From: JBFAPK01 sp040676675
GTDB lineage: Bacteria > Actinomycetota > Actinomycetes > Mycobacteriales > Micromonosporaceae
Assembly: GCF_040676675.1 (NCBI RefSeq)
Contig: NZ_JBFAPK010000001.1
Span: forward strand, 372,001 to 436,000
Length of the DNA stretch: 64,000 nt
Direction of reading: 5' to 3'
In this document: one piece after another, positions 1 to 8,737 of the stretch
How the letters are laid out: every line of letters starts with the position of its first letter
Numbering within the stretch: the first letter of the stretch is position 1
Made by a program: the position numbers and the translations under genes
Notes under the pieces: generated by a model
Databases searched by the model: none
What the model saw: the letters and a program-made list of their open reading frames with translations, nothing else
Told to the model about the DNA's origin: nothing

Positions 1-118
1 TTACTAACCGCTCTCGGCCGCTCAACGGCCGCTGTCTCACGTGGGTGCGCCGGACCGCGCTGTCCTCCGCGGGCAGTATCCCGTAGGACGCCGGCCGTGG
101 CACAACCGGCCCGCGGGC

Positions 119-502
119 TCAGCGGTCGTCGGTCCGGCCGGGCACGACGATGCTGATCAGCCAGCTCACCACCGCCATGACGATGGCGCCCCAGAACGCC
201 GGCCAGAAGCCGTCCACCTGGAACGGAAGGTCGAACAGCCCCGCGATCCAGTCTGTCAGCAGGAAGAGCAGCGCGTTGACGACCAGCGCGAACAACCCGA
301 GCGTGAAGACGTAGAAGAAGCAGCCGACCACGTGGATGATCGGCTTGAGGACGGCGTTGACGACACCGAAGATGAGCGCCACGAGGATCAGAGTCACCGC
401 GTCGCTGGTGGCCGACTCGCCGGTCACCTCGATGCCCGAGACCACCATCGTGGTGATCCACAGGGCGATTGCGTTGATCACTAGCCTGAGCAGGAACCAC
501 AC
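119..502 (-). CDS. phage-holin-like small membrane protein (Phage_holin_4_2 type)
   Basis: The product is 127 residues and almost entirely hydrophobic, with four predicted membrane helices at about residues 4-24, 36-56, 58-88 and 104-120 and a short charged C-terminus (PGRTDDR). Length, helix spacing and the N-terminal FLLRLVINAIAL pattern fit the YvlD/Phage_holin_4_2 family of small inner-membrane proteins. These are named after holins but are usually chromosomal and of unknown function. The start is GTG at 502, because the frame upstream of it is a low-complexity Arg/Pro run typical of non-coding GC-rich DNA. No phage genes are nearby, so a lysis role is not implied. Family fairly sure; function unknown. 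Confidence 0.75.
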   Translation of the reverse strand: MWFLLRLVINAIALWITTMVVSGIEVTGESATSDAVTLILVALIFGVVNAVLKPIIHVVGCFFYVFTLGLFALVVNALLFLLTDWIAGLFDLPFQVDGFWPAFWGAIVMAVVSWLISIVVPGRTDDR

Positions 503-597
503 GCTGCCAGTCTGGCACCACGGTTCCAGCGGCACCCGCCGTTCCCGGCGCCGGTCGAGGCGGTCCGGGCGATGATCGGAGTGGTTTGGCGGTCGTC

Positions 598-637
598 GTA
601 CCAGGGCAGGAGAGCACGTACCAGGGCAGGAGAGCAC
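598..637. repeat. two perfect tandem copies of a 20-bp unit
   Basis: A 20-bp unit (598-617) that begins GTACCAGGGCAGG is followed immediately by an identical copy (618-637). The pair lies in the divergent intergenic region between the holin-like gene and the small acidic gene, about 70 bp upstream of the latter. It could be a duplicated operator or a simple slippage duplication. Seen directly; function unknown. Confidence 0.8.
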
Positions 638-705
638 GGTACGGCGGCCTGCGGCAGCCCGTACGGTGATGAGGCAGGCAGTGGCGGAACCCGAAGGAGG
701 CGACG

Positions 706-921
706 ATGGCGCAACCCGACGAGGAATTCGCCCCCGGCGAGCATCTCGTACCGGAGGAGCGGGATCCTGAGGCCCCGCCGGACGACGCGCTCGAACAGGC
801 CACCGTCGCGGACCCGGCCACCGAGGAGGGGCTCGACCTGCACCGTGGGCTGGAGGTCGACGACTGGGACGCGATGGAGCAGGCCCGCGTCGTCGGCCGG
901 GACGACGACGACTACCGCTGA
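706..921 (+). CDS. small acidic hypothetical protein
   Basis: This 71-residue protein is very rich in Asp and Glu, has no membrane segment and no cysteine, and ends DDDDYR. An excellent ribosome binding site (AAGGAGG) lies 6 bases before the ATG, which is the main reason for accepting so short a gene. It is probably soluble and disordered; no domain is recognised. A GC-rich hairpin follows the stop at 968-984. The next gene is convergent, so it seems to be monocistronic. Real-gene call moderately sure; function unknown. Confidence 0.6.
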   Translation: MAQPDEEFAPGEHLVPEERDPEAPPDDALEQATVADPATEEGLDLHRGLEVDDWDAMEQARVVGRDDDDYR

Positions 922-967
922 CCGGCGCCGACCCGCCGACCCGGCGAACGGCGCCGACCCGGTGACC

Positions 968-984
968 GCCGCCCGTCGGGCGGC
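968..984. terminator. GC-rich hairpin between convergent genes
   Basis: GCCGCCC (968-974) pairs with GGGCGGC (978-984) around a 3-base loop. It lies between the stop of the acidic protein gene (921) and the stop of the LCP gene (1024), so it can serve either strand. Two copies of an 18-bp direct repeat (983-1000 and 1001-1018) abut it. No T tract, as is usual in actinobacteria. Confidence 0.45.
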
Positions 985-1023
985 AGGGCCGACCCGGTGA
1001 GCAGGGCCGACCCGGTGAGCGGG

Positions 1024-2103
1024 TCAGCGGGTGACGTGCCCCGGATTGGCCGCGACCCACGCTCCGAGCGTGTCGTTGCGCAGCGCCTCGAAGAGGCTCC
1101 GGCTGACCGCCGGGTCCAGTCGCTCGTACGCCCCGCCGCGAGTGCGGTCGGTGTTGAAGCTCCAGCCGATCCCGACGGTCTCCGCGCCGTCGACGGCGCC
1201 CGCCACGGCGAGCAGTTCCGGTAGGGCCCGGACGCCGGTGTCGAGCACGAGACCGTCCCCGACCTCCTTGATGACCGCCGACAGCCGGGCCGGGTCGGTG
1301 AGCGTCCGCCGGCTGGCCAGCTCGCCCAGCAGCGCCTTGGCGAAGCGTTCCGCGTTGCGGTCCCGGTCGTGCGCGCCGGCGCGCAGGTCGTACCGCTGCC
1401 GGAGCAGGTCCAGTGCCGCCGAGCCGCCGAGCCGCTGGCAGGCCGCCGGGAAGACGCGGTCGGTGTGGACCGACCGTACCGGCTGGTCCAGGCAGATCGA
1501 CACGCCGCCGACCGCGTCGGTCAACCGGCGCAGACCGGTGAAGGTCAACGTCGCCCCGCCGTCGAAGCGCACCCCGACCAGTTTGCTGATGGTCTTCGCG
1601 GTCAGCTCGGTGCCGCCGGCCAGGTCCGGCTTGCCGCCGGGACGATGGCTGCCGTAGTAGAAGGCGCTGTTGAGCTTGTCGAAGCCCTGGCCGGGGATCT
1701 CGACACCGAGGTCCCGGGGCAGGGCGACCAGGTAGATCCGGTCCCGGTCGCGGGGCACGTGGACCATGAGCACCGAGTCGGCCCGGTTGCCCTCCGCCCC
1801 GGCCTCGCCGTCGATGCCGAGCACCAGGAAGTTCAACGGGCCCTCGACGACCGCCGGGGCGGGGGTCGAGGACGAGCCGGTGCCGCCGAGCCGGGGCGGG
1901 TCCGGCGCCGCGGCGAGCGTACGCGCCATCACGGGTACGGAGACGGTGACGAGTACCGCCAGCACGGTGCCGGCCGCGCGGAGCGCGAAGCGGCGACGGC
2001 GACGGCGTACCGCGAGCCGGTCGATGGCGGCGCGCAGCGGGCCGGGCTCAGGGGTCAGCGTCTCGTGCCGGGCGAAGGTCGCCCGCAGTTCGTCCTCGAT
2101 CAT
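1024..2103 (-). CDS. LytR-CpsA-Psr (LCP) family membrane protein, partner of a SigE-family sigma factor
   Basis: A 359-residue protein. Residues 1-37 form a cytoplasmic, Arg-rich head (MIEDELRATFARHE..., then an RRRRRR stretch), followed by one membrane helix at about 38-62 and an extracytoplasmic LCP domain from about 90 on, with FLVLGIDGE, ADSVLMVHV, LPRDLGVEIPG and the Arg/Asp-rich HDRDRNAERF segment. LCP proteins transfer polyisoprenyl-linked glycopolymers to peptidoglycan. The gene begins inside the stop of the upstream sigma-factor gene (ATGA overlap), so the two are translationally coupled. The cytoplasmic head is of the kind usually encoded next to SigE-type sigma factors, so it may also act as a sigma-binding partner; that is inference. 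Confidence 0.8.
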   Translation of the reverse strand: MIEDELRATFARHETLTPEPGPLRAAIDRLAVRRRRRRFALRAAGTVLAVLVTVSVPVMARTLAAAPDPPRLGGTGSSSTPAPAVVEGPLNFLVLGIDGEAGAEGNRADSVLMVHVPRDRDRIYLVALPRDLGVEIPGQGFDKLNSAFYYGSHRPGGKPDLAGGTELTAKTISKLVGVRFDGGATLTFTGLRRLTDAVGGVSICLDQPVRSVHTDRVFPAACQRLGGSAALDLLRQRYDLRAGAHDRDRNAERFAKALLGELASRRTLTDPARLSAVIKEVGDGLVLDTGVRALPELLAVAGAVDGAETVGIGWSFNTDRTRGGAYERLDPAVSRSLFEALRNDTLGAWVAANPGHVTR

Positions 2104-2585
2104 CAGCAGGTCTCCACGAGTTGGGCACGAAGGGTGGCGAGGGCACGGGAGATCGCCGCCCGCACGGTGCCGACCGCGCAGCCGAGGATCTCGGCGATCT
2201 CGGCGTCGGGCAGGTCCTCGTAGTAGCGCAGCACCAGCGCCGCCCGCTGGCGGCGGGGGAGCCGGCCCAGCCAGGACCAGATCTGGTCCCGGTCCGCGGT
2301 GGCCTGGGCGTGGTCCACCGGTACGGCCAGCGTCTCGTCGGGTTCCGACCGGAGCAGGACCCGCTTCACCCAGGAGCCGCGCCGCCAGTCGACGAACTGG
2401 TTGGTGAGCATCCGGCGCACGTACCGTTCGGGCGAGTCGGCCCGGACCACCCGCCGCCAGTTGAGCTGTACCCGCACCATCGTCTCCTGGACCAGGTCCT
2501 CGGCGAGGTGCGGGTCACCGGTCAGCATCACGGCGTACCGCAGCAGCACGGCAAGTCGGGAGTCGGCGAACTCCTCGTACGTCAC
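2103..2585 (-). CDS. SigE-family RNA polymerase sigma factor (ECF-like)
   Basis: About 160 residues. Sigma region 2 is visible in the N-terminal half (YAVMLTGDPHLAEDLVQETM, then a Trp-rich promoter-melting segment), and region 4 in the C-terminal half (LPRRQRAALVLRYYEDL, followed by the helix-turn-helix AEILGCAVGTVRAAISRA). There is no sigma-1.1 or region 3, as expected for this group. The start is GTG at 2585 because GGAGG sits 5 bases before it; an in-frame GTG at 2591 would overlap that ribosome binding site. The gene overlaps the LCP gene by ATGA. The target regulon cannot be read from the sequence. Confidence 0.88.
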   Translation of the reverse strand: MTYEEFADSRLAVLLRYAVMLTGDPHLAEDLVQETMVRVQLNWRRVVRADSPERYVRRMLTNQFVDWRRGSWVKRVLLRSEPDETLAVPVDHAQATADRDQIWSWLGRLPRRQRAALVLRYYEDLPDAEIAEILGCAVGTVRAAISRALATLRAQLVETC

Positions 2586-2706
2586 TGGCACCTCCGGGTG
2601 TCCTCAACCGTCAGACGGTTCGGACCGCCGGAAACATTGCCACCCGCGCCACATCCGCCCGGCGTCCGAACGGCGGGCCGGCGTCGGTCCCCCGGATAAA
2701 TCCGCG

Positions 2707-3294
2707 TCAGTCCCGGGACGGCTCCAGGCTGGCGGCGGCGATCCGCAGCGCCCGGGCCAGGTCCTCACCAGACGGCGCGTGCTCCGGGTCGACGAGCCAC
2801 TGCATCGCCACCCCCGCGAGCAGCGCCTGGTAGAGGGTTCCGACGAGGCGCGCGGCCTCCGGGTCGGCCGCCGGGTCGGCCGCCCGGAACAGGCCGGCCA
2901 GCTCGGGCCGCGCCTGCTCCTGCGCCCGGGCGTAGAACTCCCGCAGCTCGGGCAGCTGCGCGGCGAGGGTGACGAACTCGAACTGCGCGCTCCAGATGCC
3001 CCGCTGCGCCGCGAACGACTCGATCATGCGCCGCCAGATCGTGGCGAACCGCTCGGCCGGCGGCGCGTCGGGATCGCCGTCCTCGCCCAGGTTCCGGCCC
3101 AGCTCCTCGCCCCACTCCCGCATCGCCTCGAAGAGCGCGGCGTTGAGCAGCGCTTCGGTGGTCTTGAAGTGGTAGCCGATCGCCGCCAGGCTCGTGCCCG
3201 CCGTCGCGGCGATGTCCCGCGCCGTGGTCCGGGCGTAGCCCTTCTCCAGCAGGCAGCGCTTCGCGCCGGCCAGCAGGTCCTCTCGATTTCCCAT
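2707..3294 (-). CDS. TetR/AcrR family transcriptional regulator
   Basis: A 195-residue protein with an N-terminal TetR DNA-binding domain (residues 5-50: DLLAGAKRCLLEKGYARTTA, then the recognition-helix region GTSLAAIGYHFKTTEALL) and an all-helical C-terminal ligand domain. The gene is divergent from an alpha/beta hydrolase gene. The shared 155-bp intergenic region carries near-perfect palindromes with TGTCT/AGACA ends, the likely operator for autoregulation and hydrolase control. No clear ribosome binding site precedes the ATG. The inducer is unknown. Confidence 0.9.
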   Translation of the reverse strand: MGNREDLLAGAKRCLLEKGYARTTARDIAATAGTSLAAIGYHFKTTEALLNAALFEAMREWGEELGRNLGEDGDPDAPPAERFATIWRRMIESFAAQRGIWSAQFEFVTLAAQLPELREFYARAQEQARPELAGLFRAADPAADPEAARLVGTLYQALLAGVAMQWLVDPEHAPSGEDLARALRIAAASLEPSRD

Positions 3295-3324
3295 GCCGTG
3301 ATCGTAGCGAGTCCCTTGAACGGT

Positions 3325-3382
3325 TGTCTTGGACAGGCGTCCTAGACATCTGTCTCAGACTCGCGTACGGTCTGCGGCAGAC
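3325..3382. promoter_or_regulatory. palindrome cluster, probable TetR operator
   Basis: TGTCTTGGAC (3325-3334) and GTCCTAGACA (3339-3348) form an inverted repeat matching at 9 of 10 positions around AGGC. A second perfect palindrome, AGACA-TC-TGTCT, overlaps it at 3344-3355, and a third, GTCTG-CGG-CAGAC, lies at 3370-3382. All sit between the divergent TetR and hydrolase starts. The length and twofold symmetry suit one or more TetR dimers. Binding is inferred. Confidence 0.65.
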
Positions 3383-3449
3383 CCGCCGGAGACCGGCGGA
3401 GGCGGACCGCGAGCCCTGAAGGTTCCGGCCCCGGAGAAGGAGGAAAGAC

Positions 3450-4520
3450 ATGACCGTCATCGCGCTCCTGGCATCGACCGCGGCCCTCGTCGCGCTCGTC
3501 GGTGGTGCGCTCGGCTACCGGGCGCTGCTCCGTCGGCGGGTGGCCCGCGCGCTCGCCATCGACACCCCGAACGGCATCGATGAGGAGCGCTTCGTCCGGA
3601 TCGGCGGGATCGACCAGTGGGTCCAGATCCGCGGCGAGGACCGGGACAACCCGGTACTGCTCGTCCTGCACGGCGGTCCCGGCTCGCCGTACGCGATCTT
3701 CACTCCGCTGCTGCGCTCGTGGGAGAAGCACTTCACGGTGGTCCAGTGGGACCGGCGCGGGGCCGGCAAGACCCTGCGCCGCAACGGCCGGGCGGGCTGC
3801 GGCGAACTGACCTTCGCCGGCATGGTCGACGACGCCGTCGAGGTGACCGAGTTCCTGCTCCGGCACCTGGACAAGGAGAAGGTGATCGTGCTGGCCGGTT
3901 CGATGGGCACCCTGGTCGGCGTGCCGCTGGTCCAGCGCCGCCCCGACCTCTTCGCGGCCTATGTCGGCACCGACAACTACGTGGACATGCTGCGCAACGA
4001 AGCCGTCTCGTACCAGAGCGCGCTGGAGCGGGCAAGCGCGGCGGGCAACGCCAAGGCGGTCGCCGCGCTGGAGCGGATCGGCGCCGACCCCACCCGGTGG
4101 GACCTGCGCGCCTGGGGCGTCAAGATGCGGTGGGCCATGGCCACCGACCCGGTCACCCCCGACGCGGCCACCAAGCTGATCTTCCCGCTCGTGCTGACCG
4201 CCCCGTTCTACTCGCTGCGCGACGTGCTGGCCGTCGGCTCCGGCTTCGAGTACACGAAGCGCGAGATGTTCACGCAGTTCATGGCGTACGACGCCCGCCG
4301 CTTCGGCACCCGCTTCGAGGTGCCCTTCTTCCTGCTCCAGGCCGATCGGGACGTGCTGACCGTGACCGGACTGGCGGAGGAGTACTTCGCGGAGGTCGAG
4401 GCGCCCACCAAGGCACTGGCGCTGATCGAGGATGCCAGCCACTTCTGCGCGTTCACCCGGCCGGAGCGCTTCCTGGCCGCGCTGCTCACCCACGTACGCC
4501 CGGTGGCCGCGCCCGCGTGA
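3450..4520 (+). CDS. alpha/beta hydrolase, proline-iminopeptidase-like, membrane-anchored
   Basis: 356 residues. An N-terminal hydrophobic helix (about 3-23), followed by Arg residues, suggests an uncleaved membrane anchor. The hydrolase core has the oxyanion-hole motif HGGPG (74-78), the nucleophile elbow GSMGT (Ser151), an acidic residue at about 299-301 (ADRDVLT) and His331 (DASHF), so the catalytic triad looks complete. HGGPG with a WDRRGAGKT strand resembles proline iminopeptidases and related serine hydrolases, but the substrate cannot be deduced. The ribosome binding site AGGAGG is strong. The divergent TetR gene and palindromes suggest local repression. Hen1 follows 53 bp downstream. 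Confidence 0.85.
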   Translation: MTVIALLASTAALVALVGGALGYRALLRRRVARALAIDTPNGIDEERFVRIGGIDQWVQIRGEDRDNPVLLVLHGGPGSPYAIFTPLLRSWEKHFTVVQWDRRGAGKTLRRNGRAGCGELTFAGMVDDAVEVTEFLLRHLDKEKVIVLAGSMGTLVGVPLVQRRPDLFAAYVGTDNYVDMLRNEAVSYQSALERASAAGNAKAVAALERIGADPTRWDLRAWGVKMRWAMATDPVTPDAATKLIFPLVLTAPFYSLRDVLAVGSGFEYTKREMFTQFMAYDARRFGTRFEVPFFLLQADRDVLTVTGLAEEYFAEVEAPTKALALIEDASHFCAFTRPERFLAALLTHVRPVAAPA

Positions 4521-4573
4521 GGCGGGCAAAAAGCGGGCGACCGGGGGGCGGCGCGACTGGGATCATTCTCGCC

Positions 4574-6079
4574 GTGCTGCTCACGGTCACCACCACCCAC
4601 CGGCCCGCCACGGACCTCGGTTACCTGCTGGTCAAGCATCCCGACCGGGTCCAGTCGTTCGACGTGCCCACCGGGACCGCACACGTCTTCTACCCGGAGG
4701 CGAGCCAGGACCGGTGCACGGCGGCGCTGCTGCTCGACGTCGACCCGATGCGGCTCGCCGCCGGCCGGGGACGGGGCGGCGCGACCCGTACCCCCGACGG
4801 TTTCACCCTGGGCCAGTACGTCAACGACCGGCCCTATGCCGCGTCGAGCCTGCTCTCCTCGGCGCTGGCCAAGGTCTTCCGCTCGGCGCTACGCGGCGAC
4901 ACCCGGGACCGCCCGGAGCTCGCCGCCACCGCGATCCCGCTGGAGATCCGGGTGCCGGTGCTGCGCTGCCGGGGCGGCGCCGCGCTCGCGACCAGCCTCT
5001 TCGCCCCGCTGGGCTGGGCGGTGACCGCGACCCCGATACCGCTCGACGAGCGGTACCCCGAGTGGGGCGACAGCCGCTACGTCGACCTCACCCTCACCGG
5101 CACGGTACGGCTCGCCGACGCGCTCAACCACGTCTACGTCCTGCTGCCGGTGCTCGACGACGCCAAGCACTACTGGGTCGCCCCGGACGAGATCGACAAG
5201 CTGCTGCGCGCGGGCGACGGGTGGCTCGCGGGGCATCCGGAGCGGGGCCTGATCGCGCGGCGCTACCTCGCCCACCGCCGCGCGCTGGCCGGTACGGCGC
5301 TCGCCCGGCTGGACGAGGTGCGCCTGGCCGAGCTGCGGCTCGCCGACGACACGGCCGACCCGGACAGTGTCGACGCGCCGGTCGCCGCCGGTACCGCGGA
5401 CGAGGACTCCGCCCTGCCGGCACCGGCCCGGCGGCAGCCGCTCGCCGCCCAGCGGCGGGCCGCGGTGCTGGCCGCGCTCGCCGCCAGCGGCGCCGGCCGG
5501 GTGCTCGACCTCGGCTGCGGCGGCGGGGCGCTCCTCGCCGACCTGGTCGCCGACCGGCGCTACACCGAGATCGTCGGCACCGACGTCTCGGCGGGTGCCC
5601 TCGCCGTGGCGGAGCGCCGGCTGCGGCTGGACCGGCTGCCGCAGCGCCAGCGCGAGCGGATCAAGCTCTGGCAGTCCGCGTTGACGTACCGCGACGACCG
5701 GCTGCGCGGCTACGACGCGGCCGTACTGATGGAGGTCGTCGAGCACCTCGACCCGCCCCGCCTCCCGGCGCTGGAGGCGGCGGTCTTCGGGTACGCCCAG
5801 CCGGCCACCGTGGTCGTGACCACCCCGAACGTCGAGTACAACGTCCGGTACGAGGGGATGGCGCCCGGCTCGCTGCGTCACGCCGACCACCGGTTCGAGT
5901 GGACCCGCGCGGAGTTCGCCGACTGGACCGCCGCGGTCGGCCGGCGGTACGGGTACGCGGTCCGGCTCGACGGCGCCGGCGTTCCCGACCCGGAGGTCGG
6001 CGCCCCCACCCAGCTGGCCGTCTTCACCCGTACCGCGCAGTCCTCCGCCACGGAAACCACTCCGGAGGTGGCCGCATGA
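4574..6079 (+). CDS. hen1: 3'-terminal RNA ribose 2'-O-methyltransferase Hen1
   Basis: Bacterial Hen1 methylates the 2'-OH at the 3' end of cleaved RNA before Pnkp ligates it, which protects the repaired site from renewed ribotoxin cutting. The 501-residue length matches two-domain bacterial Hen1. The N-terminal half (TTTHRPATDLGYLLVKHPDR) is the regulatory domain needed by Pnkp. The C-terminal half is a SAM methyltransferase (VLDLGCGGGALL) with the Hen1 metal site E387, E390, H391 (EVVEHLD) and H439 in HADHRFEW. The start is GTG at 4574, where the family-typical N-terminus begins. The stop overlaps the pnkp start (ATGA), so the pair is coupled. Confidence 0.95.
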   Translation: MLLTVTTTHRPATDLGYLLVKHPDRVQSFDVPTGTAHVFYPEASQDRCTAALLLDVDPMRLAAGRGRGGATRTPDGFTLGQYVNDRPYAASSLLSSALAKVFRSALRGDTRDRPELAATAIPLEIRVPVLRCRGGAALATSLFAPLGWAVTATPIPLDERYPEWGDSRYVDLTLTGTVRLADALNHVYVLLPVLDDAKHYWVAPDEIDKLLRAGDGWLAGHPERGLIARRYLAHRRALAGTALARLDEVRLAELRLADDTADPDSVDAPVAAGTADEDSALPAPARRQPLAAQRRAAVLAALAASGAGRVLDLGCGGGALLADLVADRRYTEIVGTDVSAGALAVAERRLRLDRLPQRQRERIKLWQSALTYRDDRLRGYDAAVLMEVVEHLDPPRLPALEAAVFGYAQPATVVVTTPNVEYNVRYEGMAPGSLRHADHRFEWTRAEFADWTAAVGRRYGYAVRLDGAGVPDPEVGAPTQLAVFTRTAQSSATETTPEVAA

Positions 6080-8604
6080 GCACGATCGACATCCCCGAGC
6101 TGGCGCTGGTCGCCCTGATGGGCATCTCGGGCTCGGGCAAGTCCACCTTCGCGCGCCGGCACTTCGCCCCCAGCCAGGTCCTCTCCTCCGACGCGTTCCG
6201 GGCGATGGTGGCCGACGACGAGAACGACCAGTCCGCCTCGAAGGACGCCTTCGACGTGCTGCACTACGTCGCGGGCAAGCGGCTGCGCGCCGGCCGGCTC
6301 ACCGTCGTGGACGCCACCAACCTCCAGCCGCACGCCCGGGCCGGGCTGGTCACCGTCGCCCGGGAGCACGACGTGCTGCCCGTCGCGGTGGTGCTCGACG
6401 TGCCCGAGCCGCTCTGCTGGGAACGCACCCGGCAGCGACCGGACCGCACCTTCGGGCGCCAGGTTCTCGGCCGGATGCAGCGCGACCTGCGCCGCTCGGT
6501 CGGACAGCTCGCCCGCGAGGGCTTCCGCAAGGTGCACGTACTGCGGGGCGTCGAGGAGATCGAACAGGCGACGATCCGGTACGAAAAGCTCTTCAACGAC
6601 CGGAAGGAACTCACCGGGCCGTTCGACATCGTGGGCGACGTGCACGGCTGCCGCGCCGAGTTGGAGGCGCTGCTCACGCGGCTCGGCTGGACCCTGCGCC
6701 GCGACGCGGCCGGCCGGCCCGTCGGTGCCGCCCACCCGGCCGGCCGTACCGCCGTCTTCGTCGGTGACCTGGTCGATCGCGGACCGGACTCGCCGGGGGT
6801 GCTCCGCCTGGTCATGGGCATGGTCGCCGCCGGCACCGCGATCTGCGTACCGGGCAACCACGAGCAGAAGCTGCTGCGCAAGCTGCGCGGGCGCGACGTG
6901 CGGGTCAGTCACGGGCTCGCCGAGACGCTGGCGCAGCTCGACGCCGAGGAACCGGCGTTCACGGCCGAGGTGGCGTCCTTCATCGACGGCCTGGTCAGCC
7001 ACTACGTGCTCGACGGCGGCCGGCTGGTGGTGGCGCACGCGGGGCTCAAGGAGGAGTACCACGGCCGCGCCTCGGGCCGGGTACGCGCGTTCGCCCTCTT
7101 CGGGGAGACCACTGGCGAAACCGACGAGTACGGCCTGCCGGTGCGCTACCCCTGGGCGCGCGACTACCGCGGCTCGGCCATGGTCGTCTACGGCCACACC
7201 CCCTCCCCGACCCCGGAGTGGGTCAACAACACCATCTGCGTGGACACCGGCTGCGTCTTCGGCGGCTCCCTCACGGCGCTGCGGTACCCCGAACGCGAAC
7301 TCGTCTCGGTCCCGGCCGCCCGGGAGTACTACCCGCCGGCCCGGCCGCTGGTGACGCCGGAGCCGGCCCGACCGGACGACGTACTCGACCTCGCCGACGT
7401 CACCGGCCGCCGGCACGTCGACTACGGCTACGGCACCACCACGGTCGCGGCCGAGAACGCCGCCGCCGCGCTGGAGGTGATGAGCCGCTTCGCGGTGGAT
7501 CCGCGCTGGCTGGTCTGGCTGCCGCCGACCATGGCGCCCTGCTCCACCTCCACGGTCGAGGGGTTCCTGGAGCATCCGGCGCAGGCGTTCGACGACTACC
7601 GGGCCGCCGGGGTACGGCGGGTGGTGTGCGAGGAAAAGCACATGGGCTCCCGCGCCGTGGTACTGGTCTGCCGGGATCCGCACGACGGTCCGTTCGGCCC
7701 CGGCGGCGGCGTGGTGCACACCCGCACCGGCCGGCCGTTCTTCGGCGCTCCGCTGGACGAGGCCCTGCTCGCCCGGGTCCGGGCGGCGGTCACCGCGGCC
7801 GGCCTCTGGTCCGAGCTGGGCACCGACTGGCTGCTGCTCGACTGCGAGCTGCTGCCCTGGTCGGCCAAGGCGGCGGGCCTGATCCGCGAGCAGTACGCCG
7901 GCGTGGGCGCCGCCGGACGCCGGGCGCTGCCCGCGGTGCTCGACGCGCTCGACCGGGCCGCCGGACGCGGGCTGCCGGTCGGTGAGCTGCGGGAACGAGT
8001 GGCACGGAGGTCGACGGACCTGAGCCGCTACACCGACGCCTACCGCTCGTACGTCGGGCACAGCGACGGCCTCGACGGGGTCACGCTCGCGCCGTTCGCC
8101 GTACTGGCGAGCACGGGGGCGTCGCACGCCGGGCGGGACCACGGCTGGCACCTGGCACTGGCCGACCGGCTGCACGCCGCCGATCCGGCGTTCTTCACCC
8201 GGACCCGGCGGCAGGTCGTCGACCTGACCGACGAGGCGGCGGTGGCCGAGGCGACCCGGTGGTGGCTGGCGCTGACCGCGGCCGGCGGCGAGGGGATGGT
8301 GGTCAAGCCGTACGCGGGGCTGGCCGCCACGGACGCCCGGGGGCGGCTGCTCCAGCCGGGCCTCAAGTGCCGGGGCCGGGAGTACCTGCGGATCATCTAC
8401 GGGCCGGAGTACACCGAGGCGGAGCAGTTGGAACGGCTCCGGCAGCGCTCGCTCGGGCGCAAGCGCGGGCTGGCGCTGCGCGAGCACGGTCTCGGGCTGG
8501 CCGCGCTGGACCGGCTGGCGGAGGGTGCGGCGCTGTGGCGCCGCCACGAACTGGTCTTCGCCATCCTGGCCTGCGAGTCCGAGCCGGTGGACCCCCGGCT
8601 CTGA
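6076..8604 (+). CDS. pnkp: polynucleotide kinase-phosphatase Pnkp (RNA repair)
   Basis: 842 residues, close to the roughly 850-870 of characterised Pnkp proteins, with all three domains in order. The kinase has P-loop GISGSGKST (16-24). The metallophosphatase starts at FDIVGDVHGC (GDVHG at 187-191), then GDLVDRGPDS and GNHEQ. The C-terminal adenylyltransferase/ligase-like domain has the nucleotidyl-transfer lysine K521 in EEKHMGSR. Together these heal 5'-OH and 2',3'-cyclic phosphate RNA ends and, with Hen1, seal and methylate them. The ATG overlaps the hen1 stop. All key motifs look intact, so the system should be functional. Confidence 0.95.
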   Translation: MSTIDIPELALVALMGISGSGKSTFARRHFAPSQVLSSDAFRAMVADDENDQSASKDAFDVLHYVAGKRLRAGRLTVVDATNLQPHARAGLVTVAREHDVLPVAVVLDVPEPLCWERTRQRPDRTFGRQVLGRMQRDLRRSVGQLAREGFRKVHVLRGVEEIEQATIRYEKLFNDRKELTGPFDIVGDVHGCRAELEALLTRLGWTLRRDAAGRPVGAAHPAGRTAVFVGDLVDRGPDSPGVLRLVMGMVAAGTAICVPGNHEQKLLRKLRGRDVRVSHGLAETLAQLDAEEPAFTAEVASFIDGLVSHYVLDGGRLVVAHAGLKEEYHGRASGRVRAFALFGETTGETDEYGLPVRYPWARDYRGSAMVVYGHTPSPTPEWVNNTICVDTGCVFGGSLTALRYPERELVSVPAAREYYPPARPLVTPEPARPDDVLDLADVTGRRHVDYGYGTTTVAAENAAAALEVMSRFAVDPRWLVWLPPTMAPCSTSTVEGFLEHPAQAFDDYRAAGVRRVVCEEKHMGSRAVVLVCRDPHDGPFGPGGGVVHTRTGRPFFGAPLDEALLARVRAAVTAAGLWSELGTDWLLLDCELLPWSAKAAGLIREQYAGVGAAGRRALPAVLDALDRAAGRGLPVGELRERVARRSTDLSRYTDAYRSYVGHSDGLDGVTLAPFAVLASTGASHAGRDHGWHLALADRLHAADPAFFTRTRRQVVDLTDEAAVAEATRWWLALTAAGGEGMVVKPYAGLAATDARGRLLQPGLKCRGREYLRIIYGPEYTEAEQLERLRQRSLGRKRGLALREHGLGLAALDRLAEGAALWRRHELVFAILACESEPVDPRL

Positions 8605-8737
8605 GCCGATCCCGGGTCCGTGGCGAGGGGCTCCCGTCGCTCACGGGGGCCCGCCCGCCGCCCCGACCACCGGGTACGGGCGCGAGGAGGCGAACTCGCC
8701 CGCAGGCACGGCCCCGGTCCCGGTACCCTTTGTGGCC

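Noticed and set aside
119..502. Holin-like protein as evidence of a prophage
   Set aside because: No phage structural, integrase or lysin genes nearby; the family is mostly chromosomal.
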